A DNA stretch of 64,000 nt from Anaeramoeba flamelloides (taxonomy: Eukaryota; Metamonada; Anaeramoebidae): NCBI GenBank assembly GCA_027625915.1, contig JANTQA010000032.1, positions 13,346,001 to 13,410,000 of the forward strand, in the 5' to 3' direction. Positions within the stretch are counted from its first letter, which is position 1. Every line of letters begins with the position of its first letter. A program made the position numbers and the translations under genes. Shown piece by piece: positions 49,866 through 60,281 of the stretch. The notes below the pieces were generated by a model. It was given only the letters and a program-made list of their open reading frames with translations. It did no database searches and had not been told where the DNA came from.

Positions 49866-51289
49866 CTTTGTTTTAATTCAAAATAATTATTTTTATTCTT
49901 TCACTAAAAAAATAAAAAAATGAAACAAAAGTGAATCTGTTTTTTCTTTGTTTGATTAAAGTTGATTAGAAAAAAACGTTGTGATTATTTTTGAAGAACA
50001 AAACGAAATAACTCTTGATTTTAAATAGTATTATATTTTTTTGGAAAATTTAAAAATATTAAGTTAAGGAACAACAAACAACAGGTAAAAATCAACAATA
50101 TTTTACGAGTTAATCTGTTTAACGGGAAATTATTTCAATTTTATTCATAATTAAATCGATTTATTGAACATAACCTAAATTTTTTCAGGGAGAAGTATTT
50201 TTTAAAAATAATATGAGATCATGTAAAGATCATAATTTTTTTTGGGAAATTGTGTTTTGGCCAATGAAATCGGAGAGTTAGCTCCATCTAAACAATTGAT
50301 TAATTTGTATCTCTTTTTTGAAATCGAAAATTCTCATTTTTCCAATATAAAACAAAAAAAGGTTCCCTAAAATTTTAATTAACAATTAAGTTAATTCTTG
50401 GAAATGGTGCAACTATTATTTGTTTTATGTTGGAAAGTATTGGTTTAGATTGAACAATTTTTTATTTTGTTATTATTTTTAATTATTAATATTTCAATTC
50501 AAATATCAGCCAATAAAAATACTTGAGTTAACTAGGTGGTTAAATAAATGAAAATTTGAAGAAGTTTAACAAAAGTTCTACTTGAAATTCAGATCTATTT
50601 TGGAAAAAAATTTTTTCTTTTAAAGTTTGAAAAAAGTCGTTTTCTGGTTTTTAAAATGCAAAAAAAAAATGAAAATAAAATTTTCAAAAAGAAAAATTTT
50701 TTAAAAACAAATTGTTTGGTATTATTCACAAGAATCATTATAACAATTCAAATCATTTTTGTCAGAAATAAAATTGATTTTGAATTTTGTGGATAAAATA
50801 ACCTAATTCTCAAAAATCTACAAGAAATCTTTTTTTTTGAAAAATCAAAATTCATCTTCGAACAAAAACACAATATCTTATTAAACTTTTGAAATGACTT
50901 TAAAACTTTAATAGTATTAACTATTCTTTTAAAATGATACAATTATTTTTTTCATTGATTGAATATATTAATTTTGTGGTTAACCAAAAGAATTTTCCCA
51001 AAAAAGAAAATACAATTCTTTTATTAACATTCCTATCAACAAAGATTTGGCATTGTGTAATAATGATGGAAATAATAATGGCAATAAAAAGGGTAAAAAA
51101 TTTTGAGAAATAAGATGAATTTAAAGCTTTTTTTTTCAGAAAAAAATGGAAAAAAAAAATTTTTATCTCACTAAAATATTTTCTTTTCTGATCTTCTAGT
51201 TGATTAGAATTTTATGATATTCGGCATCTAAAAAAATTGTTATTAGAGTATATTACGAATAAGATATTTTAAACATTTACCCTATTATC
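49866..51289. other. Intergenic upstream of the acetate transporter
   Basis: AT-rich spacer between the divergent start of the transporter gene and the LINE remnant. I see no gene, repeat or RNA in it. Confidence 0.6.
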
Positions 51290-51827
51290 TTGGAAGACTA
51301 ATCCCTCAATCAAGATCTTTTAATAAAAAAATTTATATATAAATTAAAAATTTAATTTTTTGAATATATATTAAATATCCAACTACCCTATGAATTAGAA
51401 ATATTTGACTGAAACAAAAATTGATTTTCCGATATTTGGATTGATAAAAAAATTACAAAATATTTGTTAATCAACCTACATTCTCCTAGACTTTTTTATA
51501 AAGTAGTAGTAAAAATGGAATCGGCTAGAATAACGAAAGACAAAAGAAAGTTTAAACTTATCGAGAAATTAAATTTTTTAGATATCGATCATTTTTTATA
51601 GTACTACCCGTTCTATAAAGAAAATCAAATAATTTGGATTAAAGAATTAATTCAAATTAAAAAAATAATCAGAATAATATCTTTGATATTATTCAAAATA
51701 AAGAATTATTGTTTATTTTGTCTTTAGTTAATGATAAAGAGAATTATGATTCTTTATTGAAAATTTTAAATAAAGATTTAAGAATTCAGGAAAAAATTGG
51801 TGTTGTTAAGCGCCATCATTAGTCGCA
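51290..51827 (+). mobile_element. LINE remnant, post-RT region
   Basis: The plus-strand reading LEIFD, DIWIDKKITKYLLIN, HSPRLFYK and SARITKDKRKFKLIEKLNFL aligns with the post-RT part of the LINE at 637-1945. A tail reading SLVNDKENYDSLLKILNK matches the C-terminal end of that ORF. Stops and a deletion of the zinc-knuckle region show that it is dead. A hairpin array follows directly. Confidence 0.7.
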
Positions 51828-52275
51828 GAGTGCCTAGCTTTTCCTAGGTTTTTTTAGATTGTATATTTTATTTGTAAAGTGTTCTATTGATTTTTGTTTG
51901 GTTTTTTTTTTGAGTTTTCTATTTATTTGTGAAGTGTTCTAGGTTTTTTTGAGGTTTTCTATTTTATTTGTGAAGTGTTCTATTGATTATCCAAATAAAT
52001 AGAAAACTCAAAAAAACCTAGAACACTTCACAAATAAATAGAAAAACTCAAAAAAAACCTAACGAAAATCTATCGATTTTCCAGTAAAAAAACAGCCAAT
52101 TCAAGAAAACCTAATTGCACTTTTCCATAATTCAAAAGAATAGAGAAAAATCCAAAATTTTACTCAATTCTTTTAAATTCTGTAAAAGCGCCTTTATCTT
52201 TTTTTTTTACTTTAAGCAATAAAAAGAAAATTTCTTGTATTTTCTTAAAATTTCTGAAATTAAAAAAATCCTAAT
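51828..52275. repeat. Hairpin array with a nested third type, locus d
   Basis: After GCAGAGTGCCTAGC come nested palindromes built from GAGTTTTCTATTTATTTGTG and GAAGTGTTCTAGG with their reverse complements (51842-52062). A TTTTCCATAATTC hairpin (52118-52190) and a T-rich hairpin (52193-52272) follow. The array stands at the 3' end of a LINE remnant. Confidence 0.82.
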
Positions 52276-52734
52276 GCAAATAAGAGGAATTAAGAACTTC
52301 TTCGTAAAATATAAAAAATATAAATCGATATTTTATTTTTCTTTTTGATTTCTCGTATAAATAAAAATAGTTTTAAAATTTCAACTATTGTTTTTGTTAA
52401 AAAAATAATAAAAGTTTATGAAACAAAAAAAAGCATAATTTTTGAATTTCAAAATTTATTTAAAGAAAAAAATCTTTTCATGTGAAAGAAAAAAAAAAAA
52501 ATTAATTTTCATTATCATTTGAGAAATCCGATATATTTTTTACAATTTAAATTTTGTAGAACTAAAAAAAATGAAAATTTTAAGAGTTATTAGACAGAAA
52601 AATTAATAAATTTACTGATTCAATTTTTTAAAATAAATTATTACATATTTTTGATATTGTATTAAAAAAAAGAATAAGGAACCAAAATAAAATATAAATA
52701 ACTATTTTTGAAAAATCTTTTTTTTTAAAAAAGG

Positions 52735-55700
52735 TTATTTTATTAATTCTTTAACCTCTGAAGTCAAAATGATCATATTTTTTTGTTTGATCATCTCTTT
52801 TGGGTTGATATTTTCTTCTATACTTTTTTTACAAACTAGCATGATCGATGTAGGATAAATTGGTAAAAAGGAATTACTTAGAGCCAGTACTGCGTTTCTA
52901 ACTCTGCATATTTCAAGTCTTTGCTCTTTTGTAATCATTTTTTCTTTTTTTTTATAAAAATCAAAGTTATTTGTTTCCAAATCCATATTTTTATCTTTAA
53001 TTGATTTGTTTGAATTTTCATTAATTTCATCTTCTAATTCCTGCAATTCTGTAGTTGTTGAGATGAACCAATTTGATATTTTTTTAATTTTTAATTCAGA
53101 TTCTTCAGGAATACTAAGCCAAATAAAACCGTTACATCCCAAAATTAGAAGTACACCATTGGGCAATACCAGATAATGGGACTTACTTCTTTTAATCAAC
53201 ATTGGTGGCACAGTTACAAATTGCCCATCGCTGAGTTTACCATATTTAAAACTTCTTGTGTGTAATGAGATCTTGAATGTTTCATAATTAATTTTTTGAA
53301 TCTCTGCTGAAATTAATTCATCTTCTTTATAAAAATTTCTCATGTTCATTTCATCTGTTGATGTTCTTCTTCTTTGTACACCACCTGGTAGAATAATTGC
53401 AGATAATCCTATTTTTTGAAGTTTGATTTTTTTTTATTTGTGGGTTTTATTGATATTTCAATTCTGGCATATTAAGTATTTTTTCAAATTATGAATTTTT
53501 AAAGACATTCCTCAATTTTAAAAATTAGTTTAAATTATTGGACTTGACCAAACACCTGAAACAAATATATGTCGTATCTAATAAAAAACAGTTAATATTA
53601 TAACTTTTTTTTTTACAACACAGCCATTTTATAAAAGTTCTCAGTTTTTAAAAACTTTTTTCTAGTTTTCTGTTTTTAAAAAAATGGAGACTTTTTCAAA
53701 ATTAAAACTTTTTCAAAGTTTTCTATTTCAAAAATGTGAAAACTTTTTACAGTTTTTTATTTTATAATAGTGAGTCGTAACAATTTTTAAAAGTACTGTA
53801 GAGGTTGGTTAGGGCATAAAAGAACTTTATTTTAATTAAAAGTTTTTGAAAAAATAAAGTTTTAAAAAAGTGATGTCTAAAATTTTAAAAAGTTGATTTT
53901 ATTCCCGTCTCAAGAGTCTACCTCATCTTTCAGTGGTTTGTTTATTTCCTTTTACTAATATAGAACAGTCAGTCAAAATGTTTTTTTTTTTTTATTTTTT
54001 TTTTTATTCGATGTAAGAGTAGTTATATCAAAAGATAGAATATACTGTTTTCCAAAACAACTAAATTTTATTGGAGATTTTTATCCACATTATAATTTTG
54101 ACACTATTATGTAAATCAAAGGAAAAAAATTTTTTTTGAAAAAAATGAGGACTTTTTTAAAACTTTTTTATACTGTTATTTTCCAATTAATAAATGAAAA
54201 TTTTTATTTTCATTTCCAAAATAAATATTATTTATTACTGCTACAATCAAATTAGCAGAGTAAAACTTTTGTCTTAGAGTTAACTAAGGAAGTTTATATT
54301 TATTGTCTAAAAAAATCATTTCTAAAAGATGTTGCAAAGATCTTTGGATTTTCTTCGACTTATAACCAGAAAAATATTTTGGAAAGTGAACTAAAAATTT
54401 TCATTTTTTAATTGGAAAATAATAGTATTGATATAATTAAGGATGAACTCTCCAAATTAATTCTAAATATAAAATACAAAAGTTAATTATCAAAGCTAGT
54501 TCAAAATTTTCGGATCTTTTATTCACAGATTAAGAGTAGTGTTGATTTAGGGCAAAAAGGGAGTTTATTTCTGAAAATTTCTATTTTATTTTTTGTCTAC
54601 TTTAAAACCTCATTTACTAAGTACTTAAAAATTCACCTAAGAGGAATATTAATCCAATTACTTTTGAGTTTCCTTGGGTAATTAACATTTTGCTATTAAT
54701 AACTCAGAAAATTCAATAATTTTGCCCTAAATCAACACTACTCTTAATCTGTGAATAAAAGATCCGAAAATTTTGAACTAGCTTTGATAATTAACTTTTG
54801 TATTTTATATTTAGAATTAATTTGGAGAGTTCGTCCGATGTTTTATCAATATAAAAAAGTTTTAAAAAAGTCCTCACTTTATTCAAAAAGCTATGTTGTC
54901 TTAAATTAATTTTTTTATCTTTGACTCATTGATAATTCAAAGATTTGTTGAAAAATTTAACTATTTTTGGAGATCAAATACAAGTTACATTTTAGATCTC
55001 AATACTGGTATTTGAAATTCATATAGGATATAATTTCAACTGATTTTCATTTTTCAATACTGAAAACTTGGTTTTATTTAGGATTTCTTGGCTCACCAAA
55101 TAGATCCATCAATGTACACAATAAAAAAGGAACATACAAATAAAGTGAAATTACAAATTACAACCTATGTGTTTGAAAGTTTCTTTGTTATCAAAGGGAA
55201 AAGAAAGGGAAAATTTTTTCCCATTTGTTATTTAGATACCAATATAAAAGAAGATCACAATTGTTTTTAGAGATTTTACTGGGTTATAAATTAATTGGTG
55301 AACTGTTCTTTGGTGTTAGTTTCTACCTTCTTTTTATAACAAAAAATATTTCTTTTTATTAAAGCAAACAAATCAGAAAAATGTTTCACTTTTTTCCCAC
55401 ATCATTAAATGTAAAAGAGAGTTAGTAGTCTTTTTTGCGTATAAGTAAACTTTTTCTGTTTGCTAATTTTTTTAATAAGCAGTTGGATACTAAAATCACA
55501 CGGGAATTTCTGTGGTTGTATTGAAACAACCTCTGAAAATGAAAAAAAATTTTTTTTTGTTTGTTTTGTTTTTAGGCTTAGGGAGTCCTTTGCCTTGATC
55601 TTTGAAGGAAACACAATATTTACTATTTCTTTCAAAAGGTTTTGAAAAAATTGGTCAATAGATGAAGATCTAAATAAATACGTAATTGTGAATGAAAATA

Positions 55701-56068
55701 AATTTGAATGTTTGATCCTCAAAAATATATAAAATTAAACCAAAAGAAAATAAAAGTAAAAGTAAAAGGAAGCAAAGAAAAATAAAAATGTAATGCAAGA
55801 TCGAACCAAGAAAAGCATCGTGTCGTGCGCCAATATCAACTTTCCAATTGTTTCTCAGAACTTCTGTTATCCGCCCGACTACAACATCACCTACTTCAGG
55901 GTGATAGCGGGATCGTAATGGCTTGACCGAAACAAGCTTGTTTACTCGATGTACAATCCCAGCAACCGAAGAAACTAGATTGCCATCCTTTTGAAAGGTT
56001 CCGTGGCCACGAATTGATTCATTTTCGTTTGTTATTACCTCACCTAAATTGACAACTTGAACATTCAT
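52735..56068 (-). CDS. RRP4: Exosome complex component RRP4 (EXOSC2)
   Basis: Two exons on the minus strand, 56068-55807 and 53408-52735, join after one base of a Gly codon (AFLG-LSAIILPGG) to give about 311 residues. Human EXOSC2 has 293. Exon 1 carries the N-terminal domain (GEVIT, RGHGTFQ, SVAGIVHRVNKLVSVKPLRS) and the start of the S1 RNA-binding domain (GDVVVGRITEVLRNNWKVDI). Exon 2 continues with LPGGVQRRRTSTDEMNMRNF, SLHTRSFKYGKL and the KH-domain region with GCNGFIWL. RRP4 is one of the cap subunits of the RNA exosome, which threads RNA into the barrel for 3'-to-5' decay and rRNA processing in nucleus and cytosol. A charged insert (about residues 195-235) is longer than I recall in other family members. 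The 2.4 kb intron contains a fold-back element. Identification is by motif agreement over the whole length. Confidence 0.93.
54145..54877. mobile_element. Nested fold-back element in the RRP4 intron
   Basis: The ends TGAGGACTTTTTTAAAAC (54145) and its complement (to 54877) enclose two further inverted repeats. One is imperfect (54172-54206 with 54392-54428). The other is a 113-bp pair at about 54444-54556 and 54721-54834 in which I see no mismatch. The loop between the 113-bp arms is about 164 bp. A coding-like stretch with no Met (54252-54416, ELTKEVYIYCLKKSFLKDVA) lies in the first loop; I do not recognise it. Confidence 0.78.
54950..55040 (+). repeat. Direct repeat in the RRP4 intron
   Basis: AAAGATTTGTTGAAAAATTT and AACTATTTTTGGAGATCAA recur with few changes at 56222-56330. 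The two copies bracket exon 1 of RRP4. Confidence 0.6.
55082..55270 (+). other. Unrecognised coding-like stretch in the RRP4 intron
   Basis: An open plus-strand stretch begins after an acceptor-like TTTATTTAG and reads AHQIDPSMYTIKKEHTNKV, then FFVIKGKRKGKFFPICYLD, and ends at a TAG. Composition is more gene-like than the surroundings. No start context, partner exon or family was found, so it may be a captured fragment. Confidence 0.3.
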
Positions 56069-56221
56069 TGCTAGATTTCAAATCTTTGCGAAAACTAAAA
56101 AAATGAATATTTTTTTGGAGAACCAATTAATATCCAAGAATATTTGCAATTTAAAACTCGAATTGGTGTAATAAACAACTCATGTTTAAAATTGATTGTT
56201 TTTGGATACTGGTTTTTGAAA

Positions 56222-56330
56222 TTCAAAGATTTGTTAAAAAATTTAACTATTTTTGGAGATCAACAAAAGTTACATTTTAGATCGACAATACTGGTTTTTA
56301 AAATTCAAATAGAATCTAATTTCAGTTGAT
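56222..56330 (+). repeat. Direct repeat upstream of RRP4
   Basis: Second copy of the repeat at 54950-55040, lying about 150-260 bp upstream of the RRP4 start codon. Confidence 0.6.
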
Positions 56331-57989
56331 TTATCATTTTCTAATTTGAATGATAAAGGATTCTAATCTTATACAATATAATCAAAAAAAAGAATCCAAG
56401 ACATAAATAGAGTTTACAGAATTGAAACTGGTATTTTTAAAACTCTACTCTAAATTAGAAATATAAGGAAAACATAATAAAAATTGTTGACTATACATTA
56501 TCTAAACATCAATAGCTGCAGGGTTTAACTTTTATTTTAGAATATGTTGTTATAATTAAATGGAACACCTGTTAAATTACTGGCTTTTGAATAATATTGA
56601 TCTTTGAACTTTAAAAGGGATATATAATTTGCTGATATACTATTTTCCTATTCTGAAATATGTTGTTGATTTAAGAGTCCTTAGTTTACCCAATAAAACA
56701 AATTTAGATATCAAAATAAGAATGATAGATATAAATAATGCTACATAAAAGACAACCTAATCCTTTTAAAACTTGGTCTATAAAGTAAAAAAAGTAAAAG
56801 GAAATTCACATAAAAAAAGTTTTTTCATTTATTTTTATTCGAACACCAATAAATAGGAAAAAGTTTTTATCTACTATTCCTTTTACTTTTACAGATAGAG
56901 ATCAAAAATTACCACTTATTTCTTTGAAAATGCTATTTGAAAAAGAAAAAAAGTAAAAAACTAGACCACAATTTTTTATCACTAGAATTAGGGAAAATGA
57001 ACAGATCAATTAATAAAAAAAAAAAAAAATTTAATACAAAATATTGATTCAAGATAATAAATAGTATTCATTATACCATCTTTTGGAAAATCCGTTTTTC
57101 TTTGATTAATTAGGAATTAAAAATTTGTTGAATAATTTTAAACTTTTAGAAATCCTAAAACCAATCATCTGTTATTTTATATTAAATTAGATTCAAATTA
57201 TAGTTTCTTAGTTTGCTTATAAAAAATATAATGGGTTATAAATATGTTTATTTGAAAATATTCTAAATTTTTTTAATAAATTTTATATTTTTAAAAGATC
57301 TTGAAAAAATAAATAAAAAATGAAAATATTAAAATAATATTGGTTGAAAAAAAATATTTTTTAAAGGTAATTTAATGATTTAAAACAGTTTTCAAAATAT
57401 TTTTTAATTTTGGTGCAGTTTTAACAACGTGTATTAAGTTTTTGTTTTATTTTTTATTTTTATTGTTATTATTAATATCCTAAATTTATAACCTAATATA
57501 ACATATCCTATCTTTTATCGCATCAATATAACTTGTGAAAAAAATTTTAAAATGCATTTTATCAGAAAAAAAAAATGTTTAAAATTTATTCATTTTTTTA
57601 CAAAATGTTATAGATGAGATTACTAAATATTTTAATCAATTTCTTTCAACATTTATAATACCTCTAAATCACAAATAGAATATGTTATAGAATATTTTTT
57701 TATAATTAAGGGGCCAATTAAGAATCCCAAAAGTTAATACAAAATTAATATATCGTTGCTTTATGAACAATAAGAAAAAAACTTGAACTTAAATTGAAGA
57801 AAAAGATTAATTGGTAATTTAATAGAACGATCTTGAAAAGAGCGCTAATGATTAGAATTTAACTTTTAAGAAATTTCTGTTTTGTTAGATTTTTAATAAG
57901 TTTTCTTTATACAAGAGATAAACAAATCAAAAATTTTTAAATAGATATTACTATGTAATACATAAAAATTCAAATAAATTTTTTCCTTT
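56331..57989. other. Intergenic upstream of RRP4
   Basis: No gene or clear repeat seen. Runs of A and T are frequent. Confidence 0.6.
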
Positions 57990-58262
57990 ATTTTTAAAAA
58001 TATAAACAGAAGGAAATTAAAGAAAATAATGATTATTTTTTATGGGTATGTCCTTCCTATGAAAAGATAGATTATTATTTCATGACAAATTAAAAAATTA
58101 AATCTTAATGAATTAATTTCAAATCAAGACAGTTTGAAACTATTTTTATTAATTAATAATCGTGGGATCTATGATTTTACGCTTAAATTTTTAGAAAGTG
58201 AATTTAAGTCTAAGGGCAACTAGAATGTAATTTACACTTCTTCAATAAAAAATAAAAAAAAA
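57990..58262 (+). mobile_element. LINE 3' end remnant
   Basis: The reading NNDYFLWVCPSYEKIDYYF corresponds to the C-terminal knuckle region of the LINE, followed in another frame by LNELISNQDSLKLFLLINN. The 3' end is AACTAGAATGTAATTTACAC plus an A-rich tail. Reverse copies of this tail occur at 17883 and 31236. Confidence 0.55.
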
Positions 58263-58392
58263 AATTAAAATTAAAATTTTAAAGAGGGTTGGGTTAACCC
58301 TTCAACATATGTCCCAACGACCCAAAAAAAAACAAAAAAATGGAAAACTGATCAAATACTTCCATTAATAAAAATAAAAAAACATCATGAAA

Positions 58393-58895
58393 AAATAAAA
58401 ATAAATAAAGTTTCAATTTAACTTTTTCTTGAAAACATTTTTTGCCAAAATGATTGAATTCAAACTTGAAATTTTGTATATTTTTATATATACTATCTTG
58501 TTTTAACTCATTTACTAAAAAAAAATTCTAAATTATGGGAATTTTATTTTCACAAAAGGGACTAATTTGGTCTTCAAATGTTTTTCTTATTTTTAAATAG
58601 TAAAATTAAAAAAAAAATTCAACTAAAAGGATTAACTCTCTGGAAATATATTCTAATTTAATATTTTAACTTTTTCTTTGATTTCAAAATTTTCTAAACC
58701 CCATTTTTCCAATAAAAAATAAAAAAGTGTACCATAATTTCAAAAAATATTTTGATATTCAAAGGTTGAGATTGTTTTTATTCTAAAAAATTTTATTCCA
58801 GTGTTTAATTGAATTAAGTTATAAGTTAGATTTCGAAAAATATTAATCAGAAAAAAATAGTGTTTAATTTTATAAAGGGCATATGTCTGGAATTC
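58393..58895 (+). repeat. Long inverted repeat, left arm
   Basis: The reverse complement of 63250-63945 matches this arm throughout, for example GGATTAACTCTCTGGAAATA and GATTGAATTCAAACTTGAAA, with scattered differences. The arms enclose 4.4 kb with the seven-helix protein gene. Confidence 0.75.
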
Positions 58896-59483
58896 CCTTT
58901 TATCCTTAAATGTTGTTATTTTATAAACAAGTAAACTATATTTCAGAATAAATGTACCCAATTTTTTTTTACTTTTTTTTATTTTATTTTCAGACCAAAA
59001 ACAAATATTTCTAGTGTATAAAACTGAATATTAAAATAGTAATTTTTTTCTTAAAATCAATAATTTCAATTTATTAAAAATATTTATTTTAAAAATTTGA
59101 TTTTTAATATCCCAACAATTTTTAAATATAGTTTATCAATTTTCATTTCTATATGATTTTTTTTTTACATTGCCAAACGAAAAGAGAAAAATGAAGAAAA
59201 AGAACTGAAAATACTTGAATTCTTAATTCATCAAAAGAAACAAATTGCCAAAAGTTAAAAAAAGATCATAAAAAGCTAAAGGCGTAAAAACATTTATTTT
59301 TGGGTTGAAAAAAAAAAAATATATAGAAATTGAACAAGAAGGTTTGGACATTTTTTGTTCCCGAGTGTTTTTTAATTGCGGAGAAAACATGTATATTTAC
59401 AATCCCGATTCAAAACAAGAAAAAAAAAAAAATTTAGGTTTTTTTGTTTTTTAAAAATATTTGATTCCAAACTCTTATTTGAA

Positions 59484-60281
59484 TCAGACAAAATCCTTAT
59501 CAATGTTTTCTTCATCTTCTATCAACGGTTCTACCATTTGGTTTGATTTTGGTTTTTGTTGCTTCTTGAGAGAAAAAATATAAAAGCTAATTACAGCAAA
59601 GGGAATTATTTCGACAAAAAAGAAAAATAGCGATAAAGCCCAATTGAAAAAGGATCCCATTTTTTGAACAAAGATCAGTAAGAGTGTCACAAAAATGAGA
59701 CGAACAATTGCGCATACGAGACAAATCTTCAGGATATTAAAAACTAAGTCTGTTAAATTTCTGTATTCGAGAGGGATCATTTTCCGAAATTGGATTGTGC
59801 GAACGAACATCCACACTGAAGATGTGAGATAAATACATGTTTCGAAATAAAAAATTGCTGTTTTGGAATATTGTGTCAGGATCAAAGACGATGTTGTCAT
59901 CATTATTAAAAAAATCATCAAAAACAAAAAGGATTTATTAGGTGTGTTTGTTGAGTTCTCCAAGATCGACAAGGATTCATGTAACTTGGTGATTACAAAC
60001 AAAAGCAAATAGAACGCCATGACGAAAAAGGTCCAACCTACAACCCCAAAGATTGTTGATGCTGTTTTGTCGTTCATATTCAATTCTTTATCGGCAACAA
60101 TGAATTGTAAAGCCCGCGAAACTGACGCAAGAAAAATGAACACAAAATAGATTTCACGATGCGAGAAGTTTCTTTTCGTTTGAATTTTTAAAATCAGTTG
60201 GTAAAGAGAGTACAAACAAAGCAAAAAATATATTGACACGAGGATGATCACCGGTAAAGAAATTAAAGATCCTGAAATCAT
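59484..60281 (-). CDS. Seven-helix membrane protein, possibly THH1/TOM1/TOM3 or GPR137-like
   Basis: A single exon of 265 codons runs from an ATG at 60281 to a TGA. Seven hydrophobic segments can be counted, starting near residues 8, 45, 80, 117, 145, 182 and 218. The charged C-terminal tail contains an acidic stretch (EPLIEDEENIDKD). The segment HREIYFVFIFLASVSRALQF after helix 1 resembles the THH1/TOM1/TOM3 and GPR137 group of seven-helix proteins, which sit on endolysosomal or vacuolar membranes. There is no signal peptide. I am sure it encodes a multi-pass membrane protein because codon use is much richer than the surroundings; the family call is tentative and another orphan 7TM family is possible. 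The gene lies between two long inverted repeats at about 58.4-58.9 and 63.2-63.9 kb. Confidence 0.8.
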   Translation of the reverse strand: MISGSLISLPVIILVSIYFLLCLYSLYQLILKIQTKRNFSHREIYFVFIFLASVSRALQFIVADKELNMNDKTASTIFGVVGWTFFVMAFYLLLFVITKLHESLSILENSTNTPNKSFLFLMIFLIMMTTSSLILTQYSKTAIFYFETCIYLTSSVWMFVRTIQFRKMIPLEYRNLTDLVFNILKICLVCAIVRLIFVTLLLIFVQKMGSFFNWALSLFFFFVEIIPFAVISFYIFSLKKQQKPKSNQMVEPLIEDEENIDKDFV

